A DNA stretch of 64,000 nucleotides. It comes from Vigna angularis (lineage: Eukaryota > Streptophyta > Magnoliopsida > Fabales > Fabaceae). Below, in pieces: positions 10,145-21,699 of the stretch. How positions within the stretch are numbered: the stretch's first letter is position 1; the number at the start of each line of letters is the position of its first letter. The position numbers and the translations under genes are program-made. The DNA is taken from assembly GCF_016808095.1 (NCBI RefSeq), contig NC_068975.1:6315501-6379500 (forward strand). The letters run 5' to 3'. The notes under the pieces were generated by a model, which was given only the letters and a program-made list of their open reading frames with translations, was not told the DNA's origin and did no database searches.

Positions 10145-10562
10145 TGTAAATGAAGGTATAATGGTGCTCCAAGACCGAGAGCAGAGAGTGGTTGTAGACG
10201 TCTTTAAAGATGAGACGCAAATACAGGAGGAAGAAGCTAGTTATAAAGCTGCATTTCAAGATGCACACATGACTAGCCATAAAGATGAAAATCCCAAGGT
10301 TGCAGGTAACCATTGTTTGTTGTTTCAGGTGCACAAGGAAGAAAAGATTGGAAGAGGAGGAGAAATTCCTGATGACTGGAAGAAAGGAAGACCCGAACTT
10401 GGTACACCTGTGAGAATCAAAAACAAGTTGTGGGTTGTGAAAGGCTTTAAAGAGAAGGAGATGATAGAGATAGAATCTCCACATTTTGGAAGAATCAAAA
10501 CAGTGCACAGGAAACAGCTGAGGAGTTGGTGGGACAACATCAACTATGAAGAAGGAACTTGA
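10047..10562 (+). pseudogene. Athila protease end joined to pol C-terminal tail (RT-RNaseH-integrase deleted)
   Basis: The shifted frame reads GRPFMKTARAIIDV (the usual continuation after the protease), then a charged linker near FKDETQIQEEEASYK and a tail ending RIKTVHRKQLRSWWDNINYEEGT-like. In complete Athila elements more than 3 kb of RT, RNase H and integrase coding would stand between these parts. The same junction occurs in copy 1 (near 690-1099), so the deletion predates the spread of both copies. The identity of the tail as the end of pol is inference from its position directly before the conserved module. Confidence 0.7.
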
Positions 10563-10570
10563 GCTTTACT

Positions 10571-10618
10571 GGGTCAAGCTAATGACGTTAAAAGAGCGCT
10601 TGCTGGGAGGCAACCTAG
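10571..10618 (+). repeat. Conserved GACGTTAAA module (copy 2, first)
   Basis: Same as 1108-1155. The hairpin arm reads CTGGG with CCTAG, a G-U pair in RNA. Confidence 0.75.
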
Positions 10619-10700
10619 TGATTTAAGAACTTTTAATTTTATTTTGGTTTGTAATTTTTTTAATCTGTTGAACATTATTTTGTAAATATTTTGTTGGATA

Positions 10701-10810
10701 TAGCATCTACTGAAGGATGCTAGTTGGATATAGCATCTACTAAAGGATGCTAAGATTGTAACACCTACTGATGGGTGTTGGTAAGTTTGTAACACCTACT
10801 GATGGGTGTT
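10701..10810 (+). repeat. Hairpin array with constant TACTGA-type loop (copy 2)
   Basis: Four hairpins at 10701-10722, 10731-10752, 10760-10779 and 10791-10810. The first two have stems TAGCATC/GATGCTA and the last two AACACC/GGTGTT. The second has loop TACTAA. Copy 1 has six units here, so the unit number varies. Confidence 0.8.
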
Positions 10811-10820
10811 GGTGGATTTT

Positions 10821-10868
10821 GGGTCAGGCTCGTGACGTTAAACAAGCGATACCTAGGAGGCAACCCAG
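10821..10868 (+). repeat. Conserved GACGTTAAA module (copy 2, second)
   Basis: Matches 1412-1459. The hairpin arms are CTAGG and CCCAG, again pairing through G-U. Confidence 0.75.
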
Positions 10869-11737
10869 TTGATTGATTGTTTTTTTTTTCATTGTAGTAG
10901 TAATAGGGTTGTGCATAAGTAATCTGAGCATTGAATTGCAGGGAACCAGTGAGGGGCATGTTTAGGAGGCATGTAGGTTAAGAAAAGAAGGAGAAGAGCA
11001 CTTCACGAAAGTGCCGCTGAGCGGCAACTTACCGTTGAGCGGTACTCTCGCAGAATGGGCTTTAGTTCCCCTTAGCGGGACCCAAGCCCATTAGGGTATT
11101 TTTATACCCCAAGCTGCGTTTTAGGTTTACTTTCCAGGCTCTTCTCTGCATAAACACTCCCACATACATTTTCCAAGGTTTTCCACATCTTTTCCCTCTT
11201 CCCTCTTAAGAAAATTTCTCTTCCACTCACTTTTTCACTAGTGTGCCATCTAAGTTTGGGGTTGGAAGAGAGCATCTTAGCTTGGAAGCATTCTCATTGC
11301 ATCTAGTATCTCCACCCAAGTAAGTAAAAAGCATTTTCATTCTAGGGTTCTTGATTTTGAATGTGATTGTCAAAGCATGAATATTTAGGGGTTTTGATTT
11401 CTATGCATGATTTGATGATATATTTGATGTTTGAACCGATTAAAATGCATGATTTTGATCTGGAAAACTGAAAATTGCATTTGGGTGGAGTTAGGACAGC
11501 TTAAAAAGAGGTTTTTCAAAATTCTGCAGATTTACCGCTCAGGGGTAAACTGTCACTGAGAGGCACTCTGCCAGACCTGGATTTTCTGATTTTTTGCGTT
11601 CTGGAATGTGGCACTGGTGGCGCTATGGGAAATTCTGACCCTCAGCGGTGGTTTAGCTTCGAAAGGAGTTGTATTTTGTGCTTTACTAATGATTAACATC
11701 ATGTTCTGTGGTTTTGTATCTGTGTTTGATTGCAGGA
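10869..11737 (+). other. Athila spacer before ORF2
   Basis: No coding sequence trusted. Dyad motifs of the CCGCTGAGCGG type occur at about 11012-11045 and in altered form near 11525-11575. The last bases, TTTGATTGCAGGA, before the ORF2 ATG look like a splice acceptor, which would fit a spliced subgenomic ORF2 message (inference). Confidence 0.5.
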
Positions 11738-12963
11738 ATGACATCTTCTTCAGGAAAAAGATTGAAAACCATGGCAACCAAGAGAAAGGAAAAGGAACCA
11801 GAACAGCCTCATTCTAGTAGGTTCCTCTCTCGGAAACATGAGAAGCACTTCAAGGTGGTGCAAGACAGGAGACTCCTCATGGAAAGAAAGGTTGGAATGA
11901 TACCTAACTTTGCTCCTCAATTTGGAGAGTAATTGTTAGGGAATGACTGGGGAAAGCTAGCCACATATCCTACACCTGTCAACATAACTGTGGTAAAAGA
12001 GTTCTACACCAATGCAAAGAAGATTGGTGGTTATCCAGCTGAAAATTATCTGGGCTATGTCAAAGGCCATGCTATCAGGTATGATCCTGATTCTATCAAT
12101 AACTTCCTAGACACTGTGTGGGCTGGTGAGTAGTGCCAGTTTGCTATTTGCATGGAGGAAGGGGCTGATTTTGAGGATGTAGAGAGAGTACTATGTATAC
12201 CTGGAGGACACTTCCAAAGGAATAGATCTGGCTCAGTGGTAAACATTAGGAGGACTGATCTGACTCCTCTTGCAAAGTATTGGATGGCATTTTCCCATGC
12301 CAACATTCAACCATGTTCACATGTGTAAGATATTACTCTCAGCAGGGCACTCTTCATCTACTGTGCTATCAGGAACTTAAATGTTAATATTGGGCAGGTG
12401 ATAGCTGATGAGATTAGTGTGTGTGCCAATACTTCAAATAACAAAGCACCCCTAGGACATCCCTCCTTAATCACTCACCTTTGCAAGTTAGCTGGGGTGG
12501 ACACTTTTCTCCACCATTTGAAAGGCCAAGAAAAGCCATTGATGAGGCCTATTACAGACAGTAATGTGGAGGTGAGGAGGCAGCTCAGCCAGTTCCACCA
12601 CGTCGTGCTCGTAGAGAGAGAGGGCAAGCATAGAGCCAAACATCTGCTGTGACACATGAGGCAGAACCGTTCCAGATGAGAGACATGTACATGTCTCTTA
12701 TAGGTACTCAGCTACAGTCCATTCACAGAGGGCAGATGGCTACTGCTGAGATGATTGTGGGGATGTATGATACACCTCCAGCACACAGGTGGACTATGGA
12801 GGAATTCCATAATGTGGTAGCTTGGCCAGAGGAGCCGGTGCAAGGGGGAGGAGCTGAAGCTTCAGTTAGGGTGATGGAAGAAGATGAAGCTGATGATGAT
12901 GATGCATTTGAAGATGATGAAGATGAGGAGGAAGAGGAAGATACAGAGGACAGCTCAGATTGA
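11738..12963 (+). pseudogene. Athila ORF2 ('putative plant transposon protein' domain), degenerate
   Basis: The ATG at 11738 gives MTSSSGKRLKTMATKRKEKE, then SSRFLSRKHEKHF and RKVGMIPNFAPQFGE before a stop at 11930. Reading resumes in the same or a shifted frame with GKLATYPTPVNITVVKEFY, GHAIRYDPDSINNFLDTVWAGE (stop at 12131), ICMEEGADFEDVERVLCIPGG, LTPLAKYWMAFSHANIQPCS (stop), and NKAPLGHPSLITHLC. The C-terminus from about 12860 is highly acidic (DEADDDDAFEDDEDEEEEE), ending SSD at 12963. This domain is known from the region downstream of pol in plant Athila elements, where it is often called env-like, but no membrane segment is visible here. At least four stops or shifts make it a pseudogene. 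Confidence 0.8.
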
Positions 12964-12974
12964 TGAGGAGCTGA

Positions 12975-13000
12975 GATAGCATTTACTGATGTATGCTATC
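12975..13000 (+). other. Post-ORF2 hairpin (copy 2)
   Basis: Arms GATAGCAT and ATGCTATC around T-TACTGATG-T, eleven bases after the ORF2 stop. Homologous to 2021-2046. Confidence 0.75.
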
Positions 13001-14235
13001 ATATGCTTATGCTTTTGTTGGTTTAAGTTTTCTAAACTTATTTATTTTTGGTTTTAGATTAGGGTTGATGTACTCTATTGGAAACCTGGTTTGTTATGAT
13101 GGTTTGCTATTAACTATGATTGTGTGATAAGTAATGCTTGATGATGATTATTGATTGATTGATGTTGAGATAGATGTGCATATAAAATGCTTATACAGGT
13201 GATTCACAAGCTTTGTGAACAAATGCAGGATATTATGATTGTGATTGTGAAATTAAGCAGGATGTGTATGTCAAATGTGAATGAGCTTATATGTGAGGTT
13301 TTGAGCTCTAGAGTTTTTGGAATGATTGAATGATGTTACTTTGAAAGCATGAATGATTTTGCCCAGGTTTTCTATGATTGAATCAATTGCTTGTTTTGCA
13401 TCATATGATCAAGGTCGTTTGTTGGAACCCTTTTTATTGGCCAAATTCATAAAATTAGCCCACTAAAAGAGAACACTTTGTGTTCTATGCTTTGAACCCT
13501 TAGCCTTGAACATAAATTGAAAACCCTTGTTGAAAAGATTTACCTTGAGTTAAGTAGAAAATCATGTGTGGTATTGTTAAATGTTCAAGTTTGGGGTTGT
13601 TGGGACAGCATGAAAAAGGAAAAGCATTGAGCTAAGAGCTAAGAATTATGAATATGAATATGCAAAGAAAAAGAAAAAGAAAAGAAAAGAAAAAGCAAAG
13701 CTCCATGCAAAAGAAAGTTGGGAAAATAAGAATAATTGTGTTGTTATGATTCTCTTAACTCAAGGATTTTGTGATCCAGAAAAACCAATTTTCTTGTTAG
13801 CCCAGCCACGTTATAAGCCATTGAAAAGTCCTTGTGATGATGCATGCTTGTGAAGGTTTTTGATTGTGGTTAAATGAAAGGCAAAGTTGATTCATGTGAC
13901 ATTGTGATAGTGGAGTGAATGAGTGATTACCTCTTATACACTTGTGTGTGAGTGAAACACTTTACCTAGTGAGGAAATATTCCATGAGCACATGAACATC
14001 CATGCTTAATTGATTGATCATTCATGAAAAATAACATTTGTTGGAATTTAAATGACTTTGTGAACACTAAAGCATGTGCACATCTTGATTGAACTCTTGG
14101 TCATAAGTTTGATTGAAGTCTTTACTTATCTTGAAAAGGAGATTTTTTGAATGAGTGAACCATCATATGAATTGGTAGAAGATTGAGTTACATCTTGTTT
14201 CCTTGAGGACAAGAAAAGTTCTAAGTTTAGGGTTG
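13001..14235 (+). other. Athila 3' non-coding region (copy 2)
   Basis: Colinear with 2047-3304. A-rich AAAAAGAAAAAGAAAAG tract near 13668-13695, CAAGTTTGGGGTTGTTGGG near 13584, and CTAAGTTTAGGGTTG directly before the LTR. No gene. Confidence 0.65.
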
Positions 14236-15408
14236 TGATAACAGTTGAAAAACTATTATTTTCATGCTTAAAATTGATACTAAAAGCAACCTTTAACACT
14301 TAGAAACTAGCTTGAAATCATGCTTTTATTCATATTTTCATAAATAAGAGAGCTGGACAGGTTTATGCTTGATTTCAGTGTTTTTGTGCAGGTTTTAAGG
14401 TGAATTTAGTGAAAGAAGTGAAGAAGGAGAGAGATGGAATCAGAAAAGACAACAAAAAGTGCAGAATGAGAAGCCGCAACTGCCGCTCAACGGCAGTTTA
14501 CCACTGAGCAGTACTCAGGAGTTCACGGGAGATCCACTGAGGGGCAAAATGGCCGCTGAGGGGAAGAAACCAACTCACGCACTTACCGCTGAGTGGCACT
14601 TTACCGCTGAGCGGCACACTTATGGGCTTGGGCCTAAATTTTCTGTAATTTTAGAATAGTATATAAGCTTTAGGACGTCCTAGGGTTTGTATCTTTGGCA
14701 AAAACGAAGCAAACACTCTCTCTTCCACCCCTTTGAAGGAGGATCTTGGATGCTCAGGCTACCTCTTCACCTTTCTAGGGTTTTATCCTTCATTCTTTCA
14801 TTATTGTTCATCTAGGTTCACCATGAATATGGTGAACTAAACCTTGTATGTTTGTTGGGGAATCAATGTAATCTTTTCAAACTCTCATATATGGAATTTG
14901 TGTTTACATCTAAATCTAAGACCTAAGCTTTCTTTCATCATTAGTTAGGGTTTTTCCTCTTTGCTCAATGCTTGCTTTGTTTAACTCATTCAATGCATGA
15001 TTATTGATTTTGTCGATACGGGAACGTACGGGGAAGTCTAGATCCGGGGAATTTCTCCCAATAGTATATTGGTTGCCGATAAGCTCCTGCACTAAAAGAA
15101 CTAATTATTAGGAATGCTAGGAATTGTATGAACTCGTAATTAGGGATAGGCCTTCTTGTCAAGGTACTTTAGAGAGTGGCATTAACAATGATGAAAAGAA
15201 TGTTGAATTCCTAAAATATATGAGAGTGGATAAGATGAAATTGATAAACCCCAACAACATACTCATCCATATATTATTCCATTGAAAGTGTTTGTATTTT
15301 GTTTTAGCCATTGATCAAAACTCATGCATACATGTTTATTTTCATCTTTTGCATAGTAAATCCTAATTATTTCGTTCTTAAGTCTTAGCTAATCAACGAA
15401 TCACATAA
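14236..15408 (+). repeat. 3' LTR of copy 2, truncated by organelle DNA
   Basis: Begins TGATAACAG. The cassette at about 14470-14620 is made of CCGCTGAGCGG-like dyads instead of the AGTCAA motifs of copy 1. TATA box TATATAAG at 14660-14667. Homology to the other LTRs stops after CAACGAATCACATAA at about 15408; the missing end (TAAACTGGGCCGTGAG onwards) is not found to the right of the organelle insert. Confidence 0.8.
14660..14667 (+). promoter_or_regulatory. TATA box of Athila LTR copy 2
   Basis: TATATAAG, identical in the LTRs at 26132-26139 and 30364-30371, downstream of the dyad cassette. Confidence 0.55.
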
Positions 15409-16868
15409 GAAAGCCTTCTTCTCAATGAGTTGTATCCATTATACAATCATCGGGCTTTGCCAAAGACAGTCCCAGTAAAGGGGTGTGTAGCAAAGCATCC
15501 ACCAAGACTAGATTGGAAGATAGTCATGTGCTCTATGAAATCAATCGAACATCATGTGTTAAGCATATGAGATGGCTAGCCGGGTAGTTCCATCATAGTT
15601 TGTGACAGAGTGGAAAGGATACATGATCTTACTTTACGATTGAGGTCTTCTTTCTCCTCTTCTTCACCGGGAACTCCTATTTCATCAACCAGACGGACAA
15701 TGGGAAGCGTCTGAGCAAGAAAAAGATAAGCCAAAAACGTGAAGTAGAGGGATCCCATCCTGACGGATGACCTACTCCCTCCCCCGGTTAACTACCACTA
15801 CCCGGTCTTCCCTTTGAATTGAGAGCTTCCGCTGGAGCACTTGCCTTCGTGATGAATCCCTTGAGCTTTGACTATCTTTTTGCTTCTTCTTACTAGCCTT
15901 CGATTGTATGGTTTCCTGTATCGATCTTGTCAAGCTCCAGTCTGATCCCTGTTATCTCGTACTTGGCCTTCCCTTCCCTCTTTCTCTTTGTCCCGGGATA
16001 GAGCCTTTCACTAAAGGGAACGTTCCCGAGCTTGGCCGAAAAAAATCTTGGAAGTAGCACTGCTTTGGCGATTGGCAAGACATATTCGAGTAGCGCTGCC
16101 TGAACGAAGCGTGGGCGTAAAGCATCAAGTGGAGGCGTCGAATCCTTGCAAGAGAGGGGCAGACCGGTCAAAGCCAAGTCCAGACGAGCTGGCCAAAAGG
16201 CATAGGGCCAAGATGGAGCTGGCAGGCTCATCTCACTTATTGTGTGCTTTGTTGGAATAGACTGACATCAAGGGAAAAGTGCACTTTATCTCGATTACTC
16301 TCTTTCTACAACTCTTTCTTTCCAACCCACTGCTCAGCCCCCCTCCAAACTATGGCATCAAGGTCGGACCAAGGGTCGGGCCTCCACTGATCTACTTATA
16401 AGGTAAGGGGAAAGACAACTGAATAAATAGGTCTATCTATCCTATAAAGACGGGCTAAAGTAAACGCCAAGCGCTTGCCCATTAGTGGGTTCAATTCCTG
16501 CTTGCCTTTCATTTTCAATTGTTTGTTAGAGTAGTCTCGATCCTATTGAACATAAGCTATATCACAGGGAGTAATTAGATCATGATCAGAGGGGACGACC
16601 AGAGAAAGATAAGTCAAGGAGGACCCGAAGAGGAAGAGCGGTCCGTCCTAAACGAAGAGCGGTCGCTGAGAGCGAAATGAACTGATTTGGCCGGAGGGGG
16701 CCACGAGATTAGACTCTCGATGTATTATTCCATTTCTAGCGGGAGGAGAGTAGCCCCGAAAGAAGTTGGTCCTAGCGAAAACACATAATACGGCTTATGG
16801 CCGAGAGTGTCATGAAAGAAAGGTCAGTTTGCACATGCGGGACGTGACATTAATAGACAAGTCAAACT

Positions 16869-17222
16869 GTGGAATCGTCTGATTTTCACTCGGATGATGT
16901 AATTAAATTTGATTTATATCAGTGTGCAGCAGCCCCTATGATAGAATTGAACATCAGATATATCACATCCATAAAAAGATTCAAAACAGCCGGTTATGAG
17001 AGCAGTACTTTTCCTTACGGGGGGCCCCGTCTCCCATCGGTGCGCTGGAGACGATTCTTTCTGTATCTTCGGCTTCGTATTCTCCTCCTTCTGAGTCAAA
17101 CAGATAAAATAAAACATGTGAATGAACGAATTTATCGTAGATTGAACGAGCAAACCACCCTTTTTTACTTTACAAATGATTGTGATTGTGGAGTTGAGGC
17201 AGGGGCTCTTGCTTTTTACTAG
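16869..17222 (+). CDS. Hypothetical 117-residue frame in organelle-derived DNA
   Basis: An open frame beginning MESSDFHSDDVIKFDLYQ, with a basic-hydrophobic middle (RRFFLYLRLRILLLL) and ending GVEAGALAFY. I do not recognise the family. It may be a mitochondrial orf or a chance frame, and it is unlikely to be expressed from the nucleus. Confidence 0.2.
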   Translation: MESSDFHSDDVIKFDLYQCAAAPMIELNIRYITSIKRFKTAGYESSTFPYGGPRLPSVRWRRFFLYLRLRILLLLSQTDKIKHVNERIYRRLNEQTTLFYFTNDCDCGVEAGALAFY

Positions 17223-20200
17223 GCTAGACGACTCGGCGATTCTACCCTACTTTTTTCCCAGGATTGGACGCCTATTGACGAAGCTCAGGATTGGATTGTC
17301 GCCTTACTGCTTGACGAGAACAACCTACCACTTCCTTTTTGAAAGTACCTATCTCATTGCACTAAAAGAGTCTGTCTTTGACGATAGGGCTTGAGGTCGA
17401 TCGGTCCACCACTAAGGATCTATGGTAGGTCAAAGAGCGTAGAGAAGATTGTCCACCACTTCTTCTTGTACGCGCTATAAGATATAGGCTTTCTATGAAA
17501 GCTCGTCAGATCAACTGACAAAACAAAACAGAAAGGGATTCAGACTCGCCTGGTTCATGTCTATCGACGAGGGATCTCAAATTGCGCTTGACCGTAGACT
17601 CGTAGCATGGGTGAGAATTCGTCATCTTAGGTAATGAAGGTGGGTGGCTCGTCGTCTTTGAAAAAGGAAGGGATGATTCTTGCCAAACTCTGTCATGCCC
17701 ATCCTCCTTGGAGTTTAAAAGAAAAGATCCCCTTATGTTTTTCCGTCTTCTTCTCTACCGAAAGGAAAGACAAAGGCGAGGGAGTCCTCGAACGGGGAAA
17801 CCCATGATTGAGAGGTCAGATCACACCATCCTCATTGATCCAACTCGGGTTGGTATGCTCACAAAAAGAGACCCTACCACATGTGTTTAAGTTTGAGAGC
17901 CACCCTTCTTTTCTCGATGTCTTCTTCTCTTTCGGGTGGGAGGCATTCTTCAATAGCTTTCATTACTGAGGGGCCTAATCCTAAGAATAAGAGTATCAAA
18001 AGACTAGATCTATCCGACCTTACCATAGTCTCCCTCGAGGCGCGGTCAACCTAGCAGGTGTCATACCTTCAAAAGAGATGGCTCAGACAGATTAGCTATA
18101 ATGCACAGTTAGATACTTCGATGGCTCTCGAACTAGCTGTGTTAAGCATATAGCTATCCTTCTATTACCTTATTTCTCCCAATTTATGAATACATAATTG
18201 TTGCCATTCAATCTCTGATTAGCGATAGGGGCCGTCATCCAACATGCTTCTATCTAAGTGATTTCATACCTTATTCCCTCCACCACCCTCACCCTTCTAA
18301 GCTTCTTTGCCTATGCCTATAATTAGTATGCTTTGAATTGAATGATCATTTCACTCTTCAAAGGTGAGCGAAGTACTTTGAGGGATTAGATGGAAGGAAC
18401 CTCTACTAAGAATGGAATACAATTATTTGTGTCCTTATTTAGATTTCAAGTGGGAGAGGACTTGCATAGAGTGAGCCCTTCGATCGCGGTGCTCATCTTA
18501 CCACCCTAACTACTAGCGCAGTCCAACTTATCCCTGCTAACCCTCAACTAAAGCACCATGACTCTTTGATTCCGAAATGTGACCGAGGGCATCGGAAAGG
18601 ACACATCACACGCCCTAACTCCACGAAGGGATGGATGGAATAGATAGGCACAAACCGTTGACCCTAATCTTACCAAGATATACAGGTATTCAATCCATAA
18701 TGGGCACAGAAACTATTCAGGAAGTGAATAAAGCAGAAAGATACACATTAGTATTGGACTTAACCCTAGAGGAGAAAGAAGAACCTCCGCTTGTCCTAGA
18801 GCTAGCCTTAAAGTCAGAAGTTTATGTTAACCATACCACTAGGACAGGAAGGGTCTATTAACCGCCTCATTTGCAAGGCTAAGAAGAGCAAGAATCTATT
18901 ATGCCTTTCGCTCAGTTTTGAGCCAACAGGAATTTGACTGGATTGAGACTCGCGGTGCTTACACCTCTAAAGTAAGCCTCGCTCAACAATTCCTCGAGAC
19001 CAAAGCAAAAGTTCTCTTTCGATCCCAAGGAGTTCATTACCTATTATTGTTGGCTATTCCAATGCCAATGCCTATGATAGAGAGATTAGGGGAATATGCT
19101 AACCGAGAAGAGAGAGTAAGACCCTAAATGCTTACGGGGCAGAGAGGACGCTAGTGAGATGCGCAGGTGTATGAGCTCTAAGATGTGTAGGTAGAAAGAG
19201 AAGAAGTCATTCCAACTGGTCCTATCATCCTAGGGTAGTAGTCAATCCGATGTAGCTAATCCGACCGGCATTAGTAGACGAGTACAAATGAATATAGTAG
19301 CCCTATACAATAGATGGTAGTTCCCTTAGAAATGATATGTAAAAAGTAACCTACCGGTTACAAAGGCCTATTCATTTACCAACATTGGAGAGTCTTCTTA
19401 ACAGTTGTACTAATGTCGTTCGCCTTGACTTTAGTCATGTAGAGCATTTTCTTTTGGCATAGGAGCCTTCTAGGCCTACTGACTCTTATCTAAAGGGGCA
19501 TACCGAGATCCCTTAGCCCACAAAGCCCTTGACTTTCCTTCTCTGCTTCGCACCATCGTTACACTCACCCTTCGTTACCCAACCCATCGCTAACGCTCAG
19601 CCTCGTCTTTTGATTTGACGACCTATTTCCCTCTTTCTCTATTTAGGATAGAAAGCATAAGGTCGCAAGTGAAGCTTCTGGAGAGAGCAATGAAAGAGTT
19701 AGAATTGGACCCATAACATTGACACAGGGAGAATCCATTGCTTGGTTTGCCAAAGGTAGAAAAGGACTTGGCCTGGATGTAAACTGTAAAATGAAAATAA
19801 AATTGTAGTATCCAAAAGGGTAGCTAAGCTAGCAATCCGAACAAGAAGATCTTCCCATGGACTAAACAGGGTTCACGAATCTTATCAACTATTTACATTA
19901 AGTAAAGTTGGAATAGATCCCAGACTTCGGAGATAGCCACCACTACTACTACTTTAGAAAGGACCGAATGGCGTGCCTTATACCTTTCAAATGAATGGTG
20001 GGGAGACCGGAATCACTTTTTTCGCTCCGGATTTCCTCTTAGCCGAAAGGGTCGAGGCAAGAAGGAGAACGCTATATATACACCTCTTTGTACCTGGGAC
20101 TAGACATAATAGCTTGAGAAAGGCTCGGGAAAAGTACGTTGTGTATTTTATAGCACACGAGATAGGTGGCTTGGCTTAGAGCCTACACCAATCTATTTAT

Positions 20201-21379
20201 TCTATCTGTAATAGTTCGATTTGTCTTCCTGAGATGAGAATTTGTTTTGAAATAGCTAGATTAGATTAGAACTAGCCGCCTTGCCTTAGCTTATTGTGTG
20301 ATTTTTTAGCAGGAGCGAGCTGTCTTTGGCACAATCTGTACTGTAGCCGGGAAAGCAGGAGTCAAGTTGTTCACAAGCAGTGGTTATGAGCCGCATCTAA
20401 AGCCAATCCATTTACAAGTGAAATCTTGCCCAACTCCAACTACAAGGAAAGAAAGGGGTGAGGTGCTCATTATGTAGAAATTTGGTCTCTCAGAACCATG
20501 GGCGGCGAAAACTAGGATGGAATCATAGGTAAGGGATGACATAACTGGAGAATAGGAATGGCAGATCCGTTTTTTCCCAACATTATGAACTCTTCAACTT
20601 GTAGTCCACCAAGAGGCTAAATCCTCTCCTGACTTACGTCTGAGCCCAGGTTTGTAAACCAACCATTCAATGGAAGACTTTGTCCTCTTATTTATAATCT
20701 CGAACCGTGCCCCTTCCTTAATGAGTCACGAGCGAGCCATGCCACATTGCATGGGAGGAACTGATCCTTCACTTCCCTTTTGATCTTTCGATTCTATTCT
20801 AGACCGCTTGATATCATATCTTACCAGCCCCACCCGAGTGGCTTCCGCGTCACCCCCAGTTGCTCCATTTTGGATCCCTGAGTTATAGAATAGCTATAAG
20901 CTAGCCCACCCTCACCTTGATGAGTTTCACTAAGAAACCGGGGTGTGCCTATGTGATTAACATAGGGCTCTGCCTGACCAAGCAAAGGGAGGTTAGAAAC
21001 TCCAATTTTGTGATAGGACTTACCTTGGTGAGAACCAGCCTATCATGCCACCGAGGTTCTGCCTCGTTTGCCTTAGTCTTGCGATCTAAGGGTGAAGGAG
21101 TCATCCAGCCACCGGGATTGGTTACCCGATTGACCCCTATCCGTATCTACATTTACGCCCTGATTGAGTTACATAGAAACTAAAAGAACTTGAAAGCAAG
21201 AGATCCAACAAGAATGAAATGAATATATATTTTCTAGTAATCAAGTGAAAAATCCCCCGAACCTCTGATCCGATAGCAGCTATAATATTCATCTACGACT
21301 AGCTACAGGAACTAGATGAAAACTTCTACAACAGGGTATCGAAGAATGCATTCTGACATCGAGTCCTCAATCAATGTAG

Positions 21380-21388
21380 ATGATTCAA
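21380..21388 (+). repeat. 9-bp target-site duplication of the MULE (left)
   Basis: ATGATTCAA directly before the left terminal inverted repeat, repeated exactly at 33762-33770 after the right one. Nine bases is the normal length for Mutator-superfamily insertions. Confidence 0.95.
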
Positions 21389-21681
21389 GGTTTAATACCT
21401 CTTTTGGTCCCTCGAAAGGGGCCAAATGTTCAATTGTGTCCTACGTTTTTTTAGAAGTTCAATGTGGTCCCAACGTTTGTAAAAAGTGTGCAATTAAGTC
21501 CTTTTTGGTAACGGCGTTAATTTTTTAACAGGTCAGCTGACAGGGTGGACTGAAGTTTGCTACGTGGCTGTGTGAGGGTAATAGGAGGCTGTGTGAGGGT
21601 AATACGTGGCTGTGAGAGGGTAAACGTGTGTATATTACTGAGGCTAACAAATCAGAGGTTAGGGTTTGAGTTGCAGAGAAT
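21389..21681 (+). repeat. Left terminal inverted repeat of MULE
   Basis: About 290 bp matching the reverse complement of 33470-33761 with few differences. Contains tandem 20-bp units of the form (A/G)CGTGGCTGTGTGAGGGTAAT at about 21560-21620; the right repeat has three such units with other substitutions. Confidence 0.93.
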
Positions 21682-21699
21682 TTGGTGTTTAAGATACGA

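Larger units (their letters stand above)
8159..15408 (+). mobile_element. Athila-like retrotransposon, copy 2 (5' LTR missing)
   Basis: Contains gag, protease, pol tail, paired modules with hairpin array, a long ORF2, 3' region and 3' LTR from 14236. It is colinear with copy 1 at 1-4506, but with a much longer ORF2. There is no RT, RNase H or integrase. The 5' LTR and primer site are not found upstream of gag, where family-B LTR sequence abuts instead. The 3' LTR is cut at about 15408, where organelle-derived DNA begins. Confidence 0.85.
15409..21388. other. Organelle-derived DNA (probable mitochondrial, NUMT), left part
   Basis: Base composition and texture change sharply at about 15408: more GC, no TE motifs, many short CTTTCTTTC/GAAAGAA runs and unspliced-looking short frames, as in plant mitochondrial intergenic DNA. 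The matching right part (33771 to about 35040) carries a plastid-type tRNA-Trp, which plant mitochondria commonly contain. No standard mitochondrial protein gene is recognised here. The 9 bp next to the MULE recur on its far side, so this and the right part were once contiguous. The assignment is inference; a search against legume mitochondrial genomes would settle it. Confidence 0.6.

Noticed and set aside
10700..10810. Possible CRISPR array (short repeats with regular spacing)
   Set aside because: The repeats are hairpins with variable stems inside a plant retrotransposon; there are no unique spacers and the genome is eukaryotic.
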